NCBI RefSeq assembly: GCF_032930845.1
Contig: NZ_CP136758.1
Coordinates: forward strand, 2,061,001-2,125,000
Direction: 5' to 3'
DNA length: 64,000 bases
Source: Parvularcula sp. LCG005
GTDB taxonomy: Bacteria > Pseudomonadota > Alphaproteobacteria > Caulobacterales > Parvularculaceae
The notes beneath the pieces were generated by a model. That model worked only from the letters and a program-made list of their open reading frames with translations. It was not told where the DNA came from and searched no databases. Within the stretch, counting starts at the first letter, position 1. Each line of letters begins with the position of its first letter. A program made the translations under genes and the position numbers. This document shows, in pieces, positions 53,635-62,402 of the stretch.

Positions 53635-54753
53635 ATGACCAAGCTGAAACTGCTATGCGCCGGCGCCGTGCTGGCCCTCCTTCCCGCCTGTGGGGGCAAT
53701 GACGATACCGAGGCGGAGAAAGCCGCCGATGCCGCTCAGGCAGCTCAGGAGGAGCGCCGGATCGAGGTCGACATGGCAGCGAGCCCGGCCAGCGTGCCGG
53801 CCCGCACCGCAAGCGTCGCCGATACGCTGGGCGGGTTTGAGGGCGAAGTGTCCGGCCTCGCCTTCTGGCAGCACCCCACCGTCCCCTTCATGAGCGCGAT
53901 CCTTGCCGCGAATGGCGATGCCGGACTGTTTGTCGTGCCGTTGAGCGAAGACGGGACGGCCAGTCAGGTCGAGGGGCTGTTCAATGGCGGCGTCGCCGTC
54001 AGCTATCTGCCCGGCGGGTCAATTGCCGCCGCCTATGAGGGCGGCAGCGGCGATGTGCAGATCTTTGCTATCTCCCCCGCCGACCGGACCCTGACGCTGC
54101 TCGGCGCGGTCGAAGCGGCGAATGGAGCAAAGGCTTTGTGCTTCCTCGGCCGCGACCTTTTGCGGATTGATGAAAGCGGACGCCAGCACGCCATCCGCCT
54201 GACGATAGAAGACGACAGCGTCACTGGGACCACGGCACCGATGGCCGGGCCGTCGGCCAAGGGCTGCACCAGCACGGGCAAGGCAATCTATGTCCTGGCG
54301 GAGAACGGGAACGTGCAGAAGGCCAATATCGGCGACCAGACCGGTAGCGCAGAGGTCCCGCCGTCCAATCCGGCCGCGATCAGCATCGCTGCCCTGCCCA
54401 CGACCAAGGGACCAGTGTTCCTCTCTCTCCTCCCCGACGGGACATTGCAGGTGGGGCGCGACGCGATCCCGGTCACCGGCTTTGCCGACGACCGCGCGGC
54501 CGTCCTGAGCCAGGCGATCACCGTCGGCCCGGGTAATTTTGGCGGCGTCTATCGCGACGGCGTGGTGGGGGTGCTGACCCGCAAGAACGAGCTGAAGCTG
54601 ATCCCGTGGCTCGGCATCGCCAATGCCACGGACAGCGACGCGTCGACGATCAGTCTGATGCCGCAGGTGACGTCAGAGGATTCTCAGTCGCCGCAGGTTG
54701 CGGTGCCGCAGATCGAGGTGCCGTCCCTGCCCGGCTCGTCGCCCGCGGAATAA
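53635..54753 (+). CDS. Propeller lipoprotein, phytase-like, overlapping ctaA
   Basis: 372 residues with a lipoprotein signal (ALLPAC, Cys19). After an Ala/Glu-rich linker (about 25-45) come propeller-like repeats: GEVSGLAFWQHPTVPFMSAILAANGDAGLFVV, GVAVSYLPGG, GSGDVQIFAIS and GNFGGVYRDGVVGVLTR. The set resembles the 3-phytase propeller family, which can hydrolyse inositol phosphates, but the acidic calcium-binding residues were not confirmed. The C-terminal tail (about 338-372) is Pro/Ser/Val-rich and lies on 104 bp shared, on opposite strands, with the 3' end of ctaA. AGGAAA precedes the ATG. Confidence 0.78.
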   Translation: MTKLKLLCAGAVLALLPACGGNDDTEAEKAADAAQAAQEERRIEVDMAASPASVPARTASVADTLGGFEGEVSGLAFWQHPTVPFMSAILAANGDAGLFVVPLSEDGTASQVEGLFNGGVAVSYLPGGSIAAAYEGGSGDVQIFAISPADRTLTLLGAVEAANGAKALCFLGRDLLRIDESGRQHAIRLTIEDDSVTGTTAPMAGPSAKGCTSTGKAIYVLAENGNVQKANIGDQTGSAEVPPSNPAAISIAALPTTKGPVFLSLLPDGTLQVGRDAIPVTGFADDRAAVLSQAITVGPGNFGGVYRDGVVGVLTRKNELKLIPWLGIANATDSDASTISLMPQVTSEDSQSPQVAVPQIEVPSLPGSSPAE

Positions 54754-55750
54754 GGTCATAGGCGGCCCAGACGGTGACCGCCAGCACACCCAGCGCACCA
54801 AGCTGATGGACCAGCCCCAGCCATAGGGGCACAGCCGCGAGCAGTGTCCAGATCCCCAGCACCGCCTGCAGCCCGATGGCCCCCATCAGGGCGTGGGCAT
54901 GCTTTTTCGCGACTGTCTTCCTGGCTTTCAGGAAGAACGCAACGGCGAGCCCGAAGACCACGTAGGCCATGATCCTGTGATTGAACTGGACCGAAGCAAT
55001 CCGGTCAAACAGGTCGTGAAAGCGCGCCGGCTCACCAAAATACCCTTCGGGGATGAACCGCCCGTCCATCAACGGCCAGGTGTTATAGGTCTTGCCCGCC
55101 CGCAGGCCGGCCACGAACGCCCCAAGGATGATCTGCACAAAGACAGCCGCCATCAGCACCAGCGGCCAGCGCCGAAAGCCAGCGGATGCAGCCACGCCGG
55201 GAGGACGCATCAGCGCGAGGATCTGCCAGATGATCAGGCCGAACAGGATGAAGGCTGTGCCAAGGTGCAGGGCGAGCCGATACTGGCTGACATCCACCCG
55301 CTCTGACAGGCCGCTGGACACCATGAACCAGCCGATCGCGCCCTGCATGCCGATCAGTGCGAACAGCCCCCAAAGGCGCCAGCGCAGACCACCGGTCACC
55401 CGGCCCCGAACGGACCACCACAGAAGCGGGAGGAAAAAGGCCATGCCGATCAGGCGGCCAAGATTGCGATGCCCCCACTCCCACCAGAAAATCTCCTTGA
55501 ACTGATCAAGGGTCATGCCCTTGTTCACCAGCTCATATTCGGGGATCGTCCTGTATTTATCGAACACCTCCGCCCAGGCGGCATCCCCCATCGGCGGCAG
55601 GGAGCCCATGATGAGGTCCCATTCGGTGATGGACAGGCCAGAATCAGTCAGGCGGGTCGCGCCGCCGATCGTCACCATAATGGCGGTCAGCACGGCCATG
55701 ACGATCAGCCACAGGGCAACGGGGCGCATTTGCGGATTTGATGTTGTCAT
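54650..55750 (-). CDS. ctaA: Heme A synthase (CtaA/Cox15)
   Basis: Oxidises heme O to heme A for aa3-type cytochrome oxidase. 366 residues from ATG 55750. Eight membrane helices with the four axial histidines in context: WEWGHRNLGRLIGMAFF, ALHLGTAFILFGLI, QFNHRIMAYVVFGL and GLVHQLGALGVLAV; TIGGATRLTDSGLSITEWD is the Cox15 loop. The C terminus has a 30-residue Ala/Pro/Ser tail that lies antisense to the lipoprotein gene. No other cytochrome oxidase genes adjoin. Confidence 0.95.
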   Translation of the reverse strand: MTTSNPQMRPVALWLIVMAVLTAIMVTIGGATRLTDSGLSITEWDLIMGSLPPMGDAAWAEVFDKYRTIPEYELVNKGMTLDQFKEIFWWEWGHRNLGRLIGMAFFLPLLWWSVRGRVTGGLRWRLWGLFALIGMQGAIGWFMVSSGLSERVDVSQYRLALHLGTAFILFGLIIWQILALMRPPGVAASAGFRRWPLVLMAAVFVQIILGAFVAGLRAGKTYNTWPLMDGRFIPEGYFGEPARFHDLFDRIASVQFNHRIMAYVVFGLAVAFFLKARKTVAKKHAHALMGAIGLQAVLGIWTLLAAVPLWLGLVHQLGALGVLAVTVWAAYDLIPRATSRAGTAPRSAAPQPAATENPLTSPAASD

Positions 55751-55841
55751 GGCGGCCTTATATGCGCTTTGACACGACACGCTAGATGGAGCGCCATATC
55801 CGGGCGCCGGATGCGACCATAGACCACTGGAGATGCCCCTG

Positions 55842-56063
55842 ATGACGCCCATGAAACCGCGCCAGAAAAAGCTGATCATCGCCCTGGGCGTGGTGCCGTT
55901 TCTGGTCGTCTATGCGGGGCTGTGCGTGTGGATATCCGACTACCTGCCTGACCACTGGCTGGTGCGGCTCATCTACTACATATTCGTCGGCACAGTGTGG
56001 GCGTTCCCCCTCAAGCCCGTGATGAAGTGGATGAACCACGACCCGGACTATCCGGCGGTGTGA
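55842..56063 (+). CDS. DUF2842 family small membrane protein
   Basis: 73 residues, two membrane helices: KKLIIALGVVPFLVVYAGLCVW (about 9-30) and LIYYIFVGTVWAFPLKPVMKWM (about 43-64), the DUF2842 pattern in alphaproteobacteria. Function unknown. ATG 55842 is preferred since GGAG lies nine bases upstream; ATG 55833 would be adjacent to it. Divergent from ctaA. Confidence 0.82.
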   Translation: MTPMKPRQKKLIIALGVVPFLVVYAGLCVWISDYLPDHWLVRLIYYIFVGTVWAFPLKPVMKWMNHDPDYPAV

Positions 56064-56142
56064 GGCTAACTAACGATCTGGGGTGAGCCTACTTTTAATT
56101 CAGCACCCATTGCTGGTACGACTCTTTCAGAGGAGAGAGAAT

Positions 56143-57138
56143 ATGAGCATTTGGGGAATCGTCAGAAAACTTTTCAGCGGTAAGGAAAGCGAACCGCCTG
56201 AGATCTCGTCCTATCGACGCACCGTGCAAATGCCCGAAGAAGACGGACCAGATGAGCTGGACACTTCGGACTTCAATCAAGACGCCGCCTTCCTGTCTCA
56301 AGACAGCAAACCAAGCAGAAAACAGTCGCAGAAAAAATCGACTAGCGAAAAAGAAATTTTGGATGGCGATCTTTGGGGGACGACATTCGCAATAGAATAC
56401 AAATGCGCAAAAAAACTGATTAGTACACGTCGCGTTTCGATGCGACATTTCATCCTGACACACGGAAAGTCACTTTGCCTGTCGGCTTATTGTCACGAAA
56501 GAAATGCACTCAGGCATTTCCGATTTGACCGAATTATTAGTGTCATTGATGACGACGGCGAAGTCTACGATCCTATCGTATTCTTTAGAGACGAACTCCA
56601 TTGCCCGATTAGTCATTATATCGACAAAGCCTGCGTCGTGAAATCAACCCGTCCAGTCGAATCTGTGGCTTCCGCGCCTATCCAGAAGACGGGAGAAAAA
56701 CCAAACCACGAAGAGCGAAAGCCAGGCGTCGCGCATCGGGCCGTTTGCCGAGATGGGCTTCGCATCCTCGTCGGAATTGCGCGCAGTGACGGCGACTATT
56801 GTCAATCAGAATTGGATGCGATTCTTGCCTACGTCGAGTCAGAGTCCGAGATCGCCGGTTTGCTCACGAACGAGTCAGATCGTTCGTATCTGTCAGGATA
56901 CTTGAAGCGACAGCGTCCAGATGCTGCCGTTCTGGATAAGTGCATCGAAAAATTATCCGTCGCCCCGATAGCAGACCAAGTTAGATTTTTAACGTCCGCA
57001 AAAGCAGTCGTTCTTGCAGACGGGCAGATTCACCCGGCCGAAATAGAAATTCTTGATCAAATCGGATCGGTACTGAAGCGGCCAACAGGTATGTCCAACG
57101 AGCTGCAAACGCTTTCGCTTCACCCGCCCGTCATGTGA
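56143..57138 (+). CDS. WYL-like and TerB-like domain protein
   Basis: 331 residues, cytoplasmic, visibly lower in GC than its neighbours. N-terminal low-complexity region (about 1-85). Middle part (about 90-165) matches a WYL-type domain: IEYKCAKKLISTRRVSMRHFIL, LSAYCHERNALRHFRFDRI, IISVIDDDGEV. C-terminal part (about 205-325) resembles TerB: GLRILVGIARSDGDYCQSELDAI and KAVVLADGQIHPAEIEILDQI, with paired acidic residues (SDGD, ADGQ) that could bind metal. Both domains recur in stress and defence regulators. Ends 19 bp inside the convergent mntP 3' end. Possibly acquired by transfer. Confidence 0.72.
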   Translation: MSIWGIVRKLFSGKESEPPEISSYRRTVQMPEEDGPDELDTSDFNQDAAFLSQDSKPSRKQSQKKSTSEKEILDGDLWGTTFAIEYKCAKKLISTRRVSMRHFILTHGKSLCLSAYCHERNALRHFRFDRIISVIDDDGEVYDPIVFFRDELHCPISHYIDKACVVKSTRPVESVASAPIQKTGEKPNHEERKPGVAHRAVCRDGLRILVGIARSDGDYCQSELDAILAYVESESEIAGLLTNESDRSYLSGYLKRQRPDAAVLDKCIEKLSVAPIADQVRFLTSAKAVVLADGQIHPAEIEILDQIGSVLKRPTGMSNELQTLSLHPPVM

Positions 57139-57683
57139 GAGACAAATATCGACACGCCGATCAGGATCAGGATGACGCCGCCGCCGATTTCGGCGCGGTG
57201 ACCCAGCTTCTCGCCCACTTTCGGACCCACGAGGAAACCGGCCGTGCTGGCCATGAAGCTGACCAAACCGACCAGCAGCGCAACGCTCGCCGGCCCACCG
57301 GCAAGGGACAGGGCGATGCCCACGGCGGCGGAATCGATACTCGTGCCCATGGCAGTGACCAGGGTCATGGCCAGGCCCTGCTCCGCTCGCGGGGCGTCGT
57401 CATCATCGTCGCCTGACAGGCCCTCGCGGATCATCCGCACGCCGATAACCGTCAGCAGAATGAGCGCGATCCAGTGATCGGCGGCGGTGATGAACTGGGC
57501 GAAGCTGGCCCCGGCCAGCCAGCCCGTGAGGCACATCACCCCTTCCATCCCGCCAAAGATTGCGCCTGAGCCGAGCGCCGCCTGCAGATCCACGCGCCGC
57601 GCCCGCCCGCCGCGCGCCAATGACGCGGCAAAGGCATCGGTGGACAGGCCAAGGGACAGCGGCAACCAGGTGAACAAGGACAT
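57120..57683 (-). CDS. mntP: Manganese efflux pump MntP
   Basis: 187 residues, six membrane helices in two repeats. FTWLPLSLGLSTDAFAASLARG and LAMTLVTAMGTSIDSAAVGIAL are the two hallmark segments with the membrane Asp residues needed for Mn2+ export. ATG 57683 is chosen; the longer frame reaches back over the end of the acetylesterase gene. It follows that gene by 52 nt on the same strand, and no yybP-like riboswitch could fit. Confidence 0.93.
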   Translation of the reverse strand: MSLFTWLPLSLGLSTDAFAASLARGGRARRVDLQAALGSGAIFGGMEGVMCLTGWLAGASFAQFITAADHWIALILLTVIGVRMIREGLSGDDDDDAPRAEQGLAMTLVTAMGTSIDSAAVGIALSLAGGPASVALLVGLVSFMASTAGFLVGPKVGEKLGHRAEIGGGVILILIGVSIFVSHMTGG

Positions 57684-57735
57684 GGGCGGGCCCCTACCCC
57701 ACCGGCCTGATACTGACCAGTGGGGATTGGCGTCG

Positions 57736-59652
57736 TCAGTCGACGGTGACTTCGAACGGCGTGATCGGCGTATCGCCCTGATCAAACAGGGTGCAGACCG
57801 GCGCTTCACCCCAACAGTACCGCACTTTGTCCACAGGCTTGGCCGATGGCAGGGTCAGGACGACACTGTCCTTGTCGATCGACGCGGGGACGATCTGGCA
57901 GGTGCCCTCTGCGCAAGCCTCAAACCCGATCGGCGTGCTCATCGCGGCGCGCAGGTCACCATTCAGCGGTGCGAAGCTGATCGTCAGTTGCTTTTTCTTC
58001 TGGGTCACCGACACCGGCTGGGGCCCGTCGCCACCGGCCGCATCGCCGTCCATCAGGGCCAGCGCAGATGTAGCAACCCGTTTGGCCACCGCCTGCTTGT
58101 TCGGCGGATGGATGTCGTAGCGGTCACCCACATCGATGGTCACGGCGATCCCGGTCTGGTCATCGTTCAGCGCGACCTGGCGCATCGCCTCCCGCACCTC
58201 GGCCCAGCCGCTTTCAACCGGACCGAAGGGGACGGGCCCGAAATTGGGAAGCTGGACGATGACGGTGATGAGGTCTTCGCCGAAATGCGCCTGCCAGTCA
58301 TCAACGAGCGCGGACATCAGCGGCTCATATTCGCTCGCCCGACCCGCATTGCTTTCACCCTGATACCAAAGCGCGCCCGTCATCGTGAAATGGCGGAACG
58401 GATGCAGCATCGTATTGTAAAGGCTGGTCAGCCCACTGATCGATTCCCAAGGCGCCCGGGGCGGTGCTCCATAAGCCTTTGGTGCGATCTTGTAGGACCA
58501 GTCGGTCAGAGGCACAGTATTGCCGCTTGGGAGCGTCGCACCGATATTGTCTGTGCCCGTAATACCGCCTGCGCCCCAGCTGTTATAGATGTTCAGAACG
58601 ATGGTGTTTTCACCGGCCTTCAAAAGATCGCCGTCAACCGTATAAACGCGCTCAGACCCCCAGCCAAAGGTCGTGCCCACATAGGTGCCATTGACCCAGA
58701 TCGTGTCCAGCTCATCGATGCCGCCCACATTGATTGCCACATCGCCGCCGTCGTAACTGTCAGGCAGCGTCAGGTTGGCCCGGTGCCAGACCATACCCAG
58801 ATGATCTTTCAGTTCAGGGTCGTCCCAGTCCTTCCAGTCGCCAAGACCGTCAGGCGCGGCACTCCATTCGCTTTCATCCGTCCACGGCTGGTCACCGGCA
58901 GGTGCCTTTTCCGCCCACCAGTCGAGCCAGATGTCCGCAAACTTCGCTTTCGCTGCGGCGGGGTCATCGCCGTAAATGTTGAGAAGATCGACGCCTTGGG
59001 GGTTGATGCCGCCGGCCTTCATTGCATCAAGGCTGAGCCACGCTTCGATCTGGGAGCCGCCCCAATTGCTGTCGATCAGGCCGAGCGGCATATCCGGGTT
59101 CGCCTCGCGCAGATGGCGCGCGGTAAAATAGCAGACCGCAGAGAACTCTTTTACCGTGTCGGCAGAGGCCACAGCCCACGGCACGGGCGTCACCAGCTCA
59201 TCCTGCGGCACCGGCGCGTATTCCATGTTCACTTCGATCAGCCGGATCTGATCATCGTGGGGCCGCCCGACCTCATAGCCGCCATTCAGCGCGCGGGAGA
59301 CCGGGAATTCCATGTTCGACTGGCCTGAGCACAGCCACACATCCCCGGCCAGAACGTCAGAAACGGTCTGGGTTTCCTTGCCGGATGTCGCTGTGATCAT
59401 GAACGCCTCCCCCACGCTGAGGGCGGGCCATTCCGCCGACCACGCGCCGTCGCCGTCGGCGGTCACCGTCTTCTCATCGCCCGCAAGCCTGACCACGACT
59501 TCCGCGCCAGGCTCAACATGCCCCCAAAGCGTGACGGGCTTGCCCTGCTGCAGGACCATGTGGTCGCCGAAGACGTTGCTCAGCGGTGCGGCATGGGCGG
59601 CCGTCGCGGCACAAAGGGCGATAGCGCTAACAAGGAGTGAGTGACGTTGCAT
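57736..59652 (-). CDS. Sialate O-acetylesterase (SASA) family protein, exported
   Basis: 638 residues with a signal peptide (about 1-21). A SGNH-type esterase: GDVWLCSGQSNMEFPVSRAL has the nucleophile Ser, WYQGESNAGRASEYEPLM the second conserved block, and DVGDRYDIHPPNKQAVAKR the Asp-His pair. The insert (about 250-370) is a jelly-roll with YTVDGDLLKAGENTIVLNIYNSWG. In bacteria that eat plant or algal polysaccharides such enzymes often remove acetyl groups from xylan or pectin as well as sialic acid; no sialic-acid genes are in view, so the substrate is open. Confidence 0.9.
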   Translation of the reverse strand: MQRHSLLVSAIALCAATAAHAAPLSNVFGDHMVLQQGKPVTLWGHVEPGAEVVVRLAGDEKTVTADGDGAWSAEWPALSVGEAFMITATSGKETQTVSDVLAGDVWLCSGQSNMEFPVSRALNGGYEVGRPHDDQIRLIEVNMEYAPVPQDELVTPVPWAVASADTVKEFSAVCYFTARHLREANPDMPLGLIDSNWGGSQIEAWLSLDAMKAGGINPQGVDLLNIYGDDPAAAKAKFADIWLDWWAEKAPAGDQPWTDESEWSAAPDGLGDWKDWDDPELKDHLGMVWHRANLTLPDSYDGGDVAINVGGIDELDTIWVNGTYVGTTFGWGSERVYTVDGDLLKAGENTIVLNIYNSWGAGGITGTDNIGATLPSGNTVPLTDWSYKIAPKAYGAPPRAPWESISGLTSLYNTMLHPFRHFTMTGALWYQGESNAGRASEYEPLMSALVDDWQAHFGEDLITVIVQLPNFGPVPFGPVESGWAEVREAMRQVALNDDQTGIAVTIDVGDRYDIHPPNKQAVAKRVATSALALMDGDAAGGDGPQPVSVTQKKKQLTISFAPLNGDLRAAMSTPIGFEACAEGTCQIVPASIDKDSVVLTLPSAKPVDKVRYCWGEAPVCTLFDQGDTPITPFEVTVD

Positions 59653-59799
59653 GGGTTATAGTCCCGTCTGGTTGTTTCTTCCCGATCACTTTGTGCCCCC
59701 AACGCGCTTGGCAAGGCAAGGCTTAGGCATGACGCCCGCGATTGACGCCGTGCAGGACATGGAGCACCGTGCCGTCTGGCGTTGGATGGGAAGAGGAAC

Positions 59800-60513
59800 A
59801 TGCGGGCAGTCATTCTTCTGAGCAGCACCATGCTTCTCCAGCCCGTCGCCCTGACACCGGCAGCGATGGCCTCCTCCGCCCCGCCGATCATGCAGCCCGG
59901 GCCACCCGGCACTGCCAGCCAGCCCATCACCGTCGACGAATCGCTGGCTCTTGGACGTACGAGCTATTCCGCCGCCGATGTCGCCTTCATGCAGCACATG
60001 ATCGTGCATCATGCCCAGGCGGTTGAAATGGTGGCCCTGATTTCCGAGCGCACCACCGCGCCGCAGGTTGTGAGGATGGGAGAGCGGATCAGCCTTTCAC
60101 AGGCGACCGAGATGGCCTTCATGCAGCAATGGCTGGAGACACGCGGCGAGCCCGTGGCGATGCCCCGCCATGCCCCCATGATGCACGCACCCAAGGGGCA
60201 TGAGCATCATAAACCCGGCATGGACATGACCGATCCCATGGACACGCCGCTGATGCCGGGCATGTTGTCGCCCCGACAGATGATGACGCTGGAAGCCGCC
60301 AGCGGAACTGCATTTGATCGCCTGTTTCTTGCGGCGATGATCCAGCATCATGAAGGCGCACTGGGCATGGTCCACGACCTGCTGGCCACCCCCAATGGCG
60401 GGGAGGATCCCGACCTGTCCGAATTTCTCACGGCTGTCATCGCCGACCAGTCTGCCGAAATCATTCGCATGAAGACCATTCTGAGTGCCATTCCTGACCC
60501 AGCTGTCAATTAA
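59800..60513 (+). CDS. Exported DUF305 protein with Met/His-rich centre
   Basis: 237 residues, signal peptide about 1-24. DUF305 (ferritin-like helical domain) is present as two parts: DVAFMQHMIVHHAQAVEMVALI near 65 and FLAAMIQHHEGALGMVHDLLA near 185. Between them is a Met/His-rich stretch (APMMHAPKGHEHHKPGMDMT) that could bind copper or another metal. AAGAGGAAC precedes the ATG. A gene for an LVIVD-repeat lipoprotein follows after 12 nt, a partnership also seen in other bacteria. Confidence 0.9.
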   Translation: MRAVILLSSTMLLQPVALTPAAMASSAPPIMQPGPPGTASQPITVDESLALGRTSYSAADVAFMQHMIVHHAQAVEMVALISERTTAPQVVRMGERISLSQATEMAFMQQWLETRGEPVAMPRHAPMMHAPKGHEHHKPGMDMTDPMDTPLMPGMLSPRQMMTLEAASGTAFDRLFLAAMIQHHEGALGMVHDLLATPNGGEDPDLSEFLTAVIADQSAEIIRMKTILSAIPDPAVN

Positions 60514-60525
60514 GAGGTTACGACC

Positions 60526-62367
60526 ATGACGATGACCACCCGCACCCTCTTTGCCGCTGCGCTCATGGGCGCGAGCCTTGCTGCGTGTTCGACAACCGAT
60601 ATCGTCTTGCCGCCGATGGACGCCCCGCCACCGCATCAGGACACGCGCGCAGGCCTGGCACCGGGCCTTTACGATGCCGGTGAAGCGAACTGGAACCTCA
60701 CGCTTGTGCAGTCCCTTCCGCAGCCTGAAGGGTTTGTGGACAGTGAAGGCCAATGGTCGCCCCAGATTGAAATGGCGCTCGCCAAGGATATGGAAGACGG
60801 CAAGGACGTCCCCCGCCCGCCAAAAGGCATTTCCTTCGCCAATTCCGACCTCGCCTTTGGCAAGGATATGGTGGTCATGGGCAATTTCCATGGCTTCAAC
60901 GTCTATAAGGTCGGCAGCAACAGCAAACTGAAACACGCCCTTTCTGTGGCCTGTCCCGGCGGCCAGGGCGATGTGTCGATCCACGGCAATCTGGTATTTT
61001 TCTCGACCGAGCAGCGTCGTGGGCGCCTTGATTGCGGCGGCGGCGGGGTAGAAGGGGAGAGCAGCGCCGAGCGGTTTATCGGTGTGCGCATCTTTGACAT
61101 CAGTGACCTTTCTGCGCCGCGTCAGGTTGCGGCTGTTCAGACCTGTCGGGGGTCCCACACCCACACTCTCGTCCCTCACCCGACGGACCCCGGTATTCTG
61201 TACGTCTATAATAGCGGGACCTCTGCGGTCCGCCCCAGTTCAGAACTGGCTGGCTGTTCGGACGGCGATCCCGGCGACAATCCGGACACGGCCCTTTATT
61301 CGATCGATGTGATCGAAGTGCCGCTTGATGCCCCCCAGAACGCGCGTGTCGTCAACAGCCCCCGCGTCTTTGCCGACCGCGATAGCGGGAAGGTCGACGG
61401 GCTGTGGGAGGGCGGAGAAATGACCGAGGACGCCCAGACGACGGCCGCCACCGTCGCGTGCCATGATATCCTCGCCTATCCTGAATTCGCCCTCGCGGCG
61501 GGGGCCTGCGGCGGGAATGGCATCCTTCTCGACATTTCCGATCCTGTGAACCCGCGGCGGATTGATGAGGTCTCCGATCCCAATATGGCCTATTGGCACT
61601 CCGCCAATTTCAACAATGACGCCACAAAGCTTCTGTTTGCGGATGAGTGGGGCGGCGGCATCGCCGCGCGGTGCCAGGCCGATGATCCGCCCGAATGGGG
61701 CGCCGACATCATCTATGACCGGACCGAGAGCGGGCTCGAAAAGCGTGGCATGTTCAAGATACCGACCGTTCAAACCGCACAGGAAAACTGCGTCAGCCAC
61801 AATGGGCAGCTGATCCCCGTCCCCGGACGGGATATCCTCGTCCAGGGCTGGTATAGCGGCGGGATCTCGGTGATCGACTTTACGGATTCCGAGCATCCGA
61901 TCGAGATCGCTTATTTCGACCGCGGGCCGGTCAGCGCGGAGAACCTTTATCTCGCCGGGCACTGGGCCGCCTACTGGCACAATGGCCGGATCTATGCGCC
62001 GGAGATTGCGCGCGGTCTCGACGTTCTGGAGTTGGTCCCCAGCGATTATCTGACGGCCAATGAAATCGCCGCTGCTGAACTCATCACCTATGACGAGGCC
62101 AACACCCAGACGCAGGTCATGGCCAACTGGCCCGCCGAGCCCGTCGTGGCCCGCGCCTATGTGGATCAGCTCTGGCGAACCGATGCGATTGACGAGGCGC
62201 TGGCGAAAGATGTGCTGTCCGCCGTTGCAGAGTGGGATGCCGGACGCTGGGACGCGCAGCTGATGACCGATCTCGCCGAAGCGTTGGGCGGTGCGGCGGA
62301 GCGGAGCGAAGGCAAGACCGCCGAACGTTACGCGGCGCTGGCCGAGATTCTCGGCGAAGCGCGCTGA
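60526..62367 (+). CDS. LVIVD-repeat lipoprotein
   Basis: 613 residues, lipobox LAAC (Cys20). LVIVD-type propeller: NFHGFNVYKVGS, GVRIFDISDLSAPRQVA, GNGILLDISDPVNPRRIDEV, GGISVIDFTDSEHPIEIAY are successive blades. GSHTHTLVP, YWHSANFNNDATKLLFADEW and WAAYWHNGRIYAPEI hold conserved His residues. Ten or so Cys outside the signal suggest disulfides. The C-terminal helical segment (about 515-613) is Ala/Glu-rich. It is cotranscribed with the DUF305 gene upstream; both are surface or periplasmic, so they may form one complex of unknown function. Confidence 0.88.
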   Translation: MTMTTRTLFAAALMGASLAACSTTDIVLPPMDAPPPHQDTRAGLAPGLYDAGEANWNLTLVQSLPQPEGFVDSEGQWSPQIEMALAKDMEDGKDVPRPPKGISFANSDLAFGKDMVVMGNFHGFNVYKVGSNSKLKHALSVACPGGQGDVSIHGNLVFFSTEQRRGRLDCGGGGVEGESSAERFIGVRIFDISDLSAPRQVAAVQTCRGSHTHTLVPHPTDPGILYVYNSGTSAVRPSSELAGCSDGDPGDNPDTALYSIDVIEVPLDAPQNARVVNSPRVFADRDSGKVDGLWEGGEMTEDAQTTAATVACHDILAYPEFALAAGACGGNGILLDISDPVNPRRIDEVSDPNMAYWHSANFNNDATKLLFADEWGGGIAARCQADDPPEWGADIIYDRTESGLEKRGMFKIPTVQTAQENCVSHNGQLIPVPGRDILVQGWYSGGISVIDFTDSEHPIEIAYFDRGPVSAENLYLAGHWAAYWHNGRIYAPEIARGLDVLELVPSDYLTANEIAAAELITYDEANTQTQVMANWPAEPVVARAYVDQLWRTDAIDEALAKDVLSAVAEWDAGRWDAQLMTDLAEALGGAAERSEGKTAERYAALAEILGEAR

Positions 62368-62402
62368 TCGGCGCACATGCCCTGCATTAAAGGAGAGACA
62401 GT

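Noticed and set aside
57684-57735. yybP-ykoY manganese riboswitch before mntP
   Set aside because: Only 52 nt separate the genes, too short for that element, and no matching conserved loops are seen.
57487-59328. 613-codon plus-strand frame opposite the acetylesterase
   Set aside because: Shadow of the SASA gene, which has signal peptide, catalytic motifs and proper length; the opposite frame has none.
61240-62376. 378-codon minus-strand frame opposite the LVIVD protein
   Set aside because: Shadow frame; the LVIVD repeats and lipobox support the plus strand.
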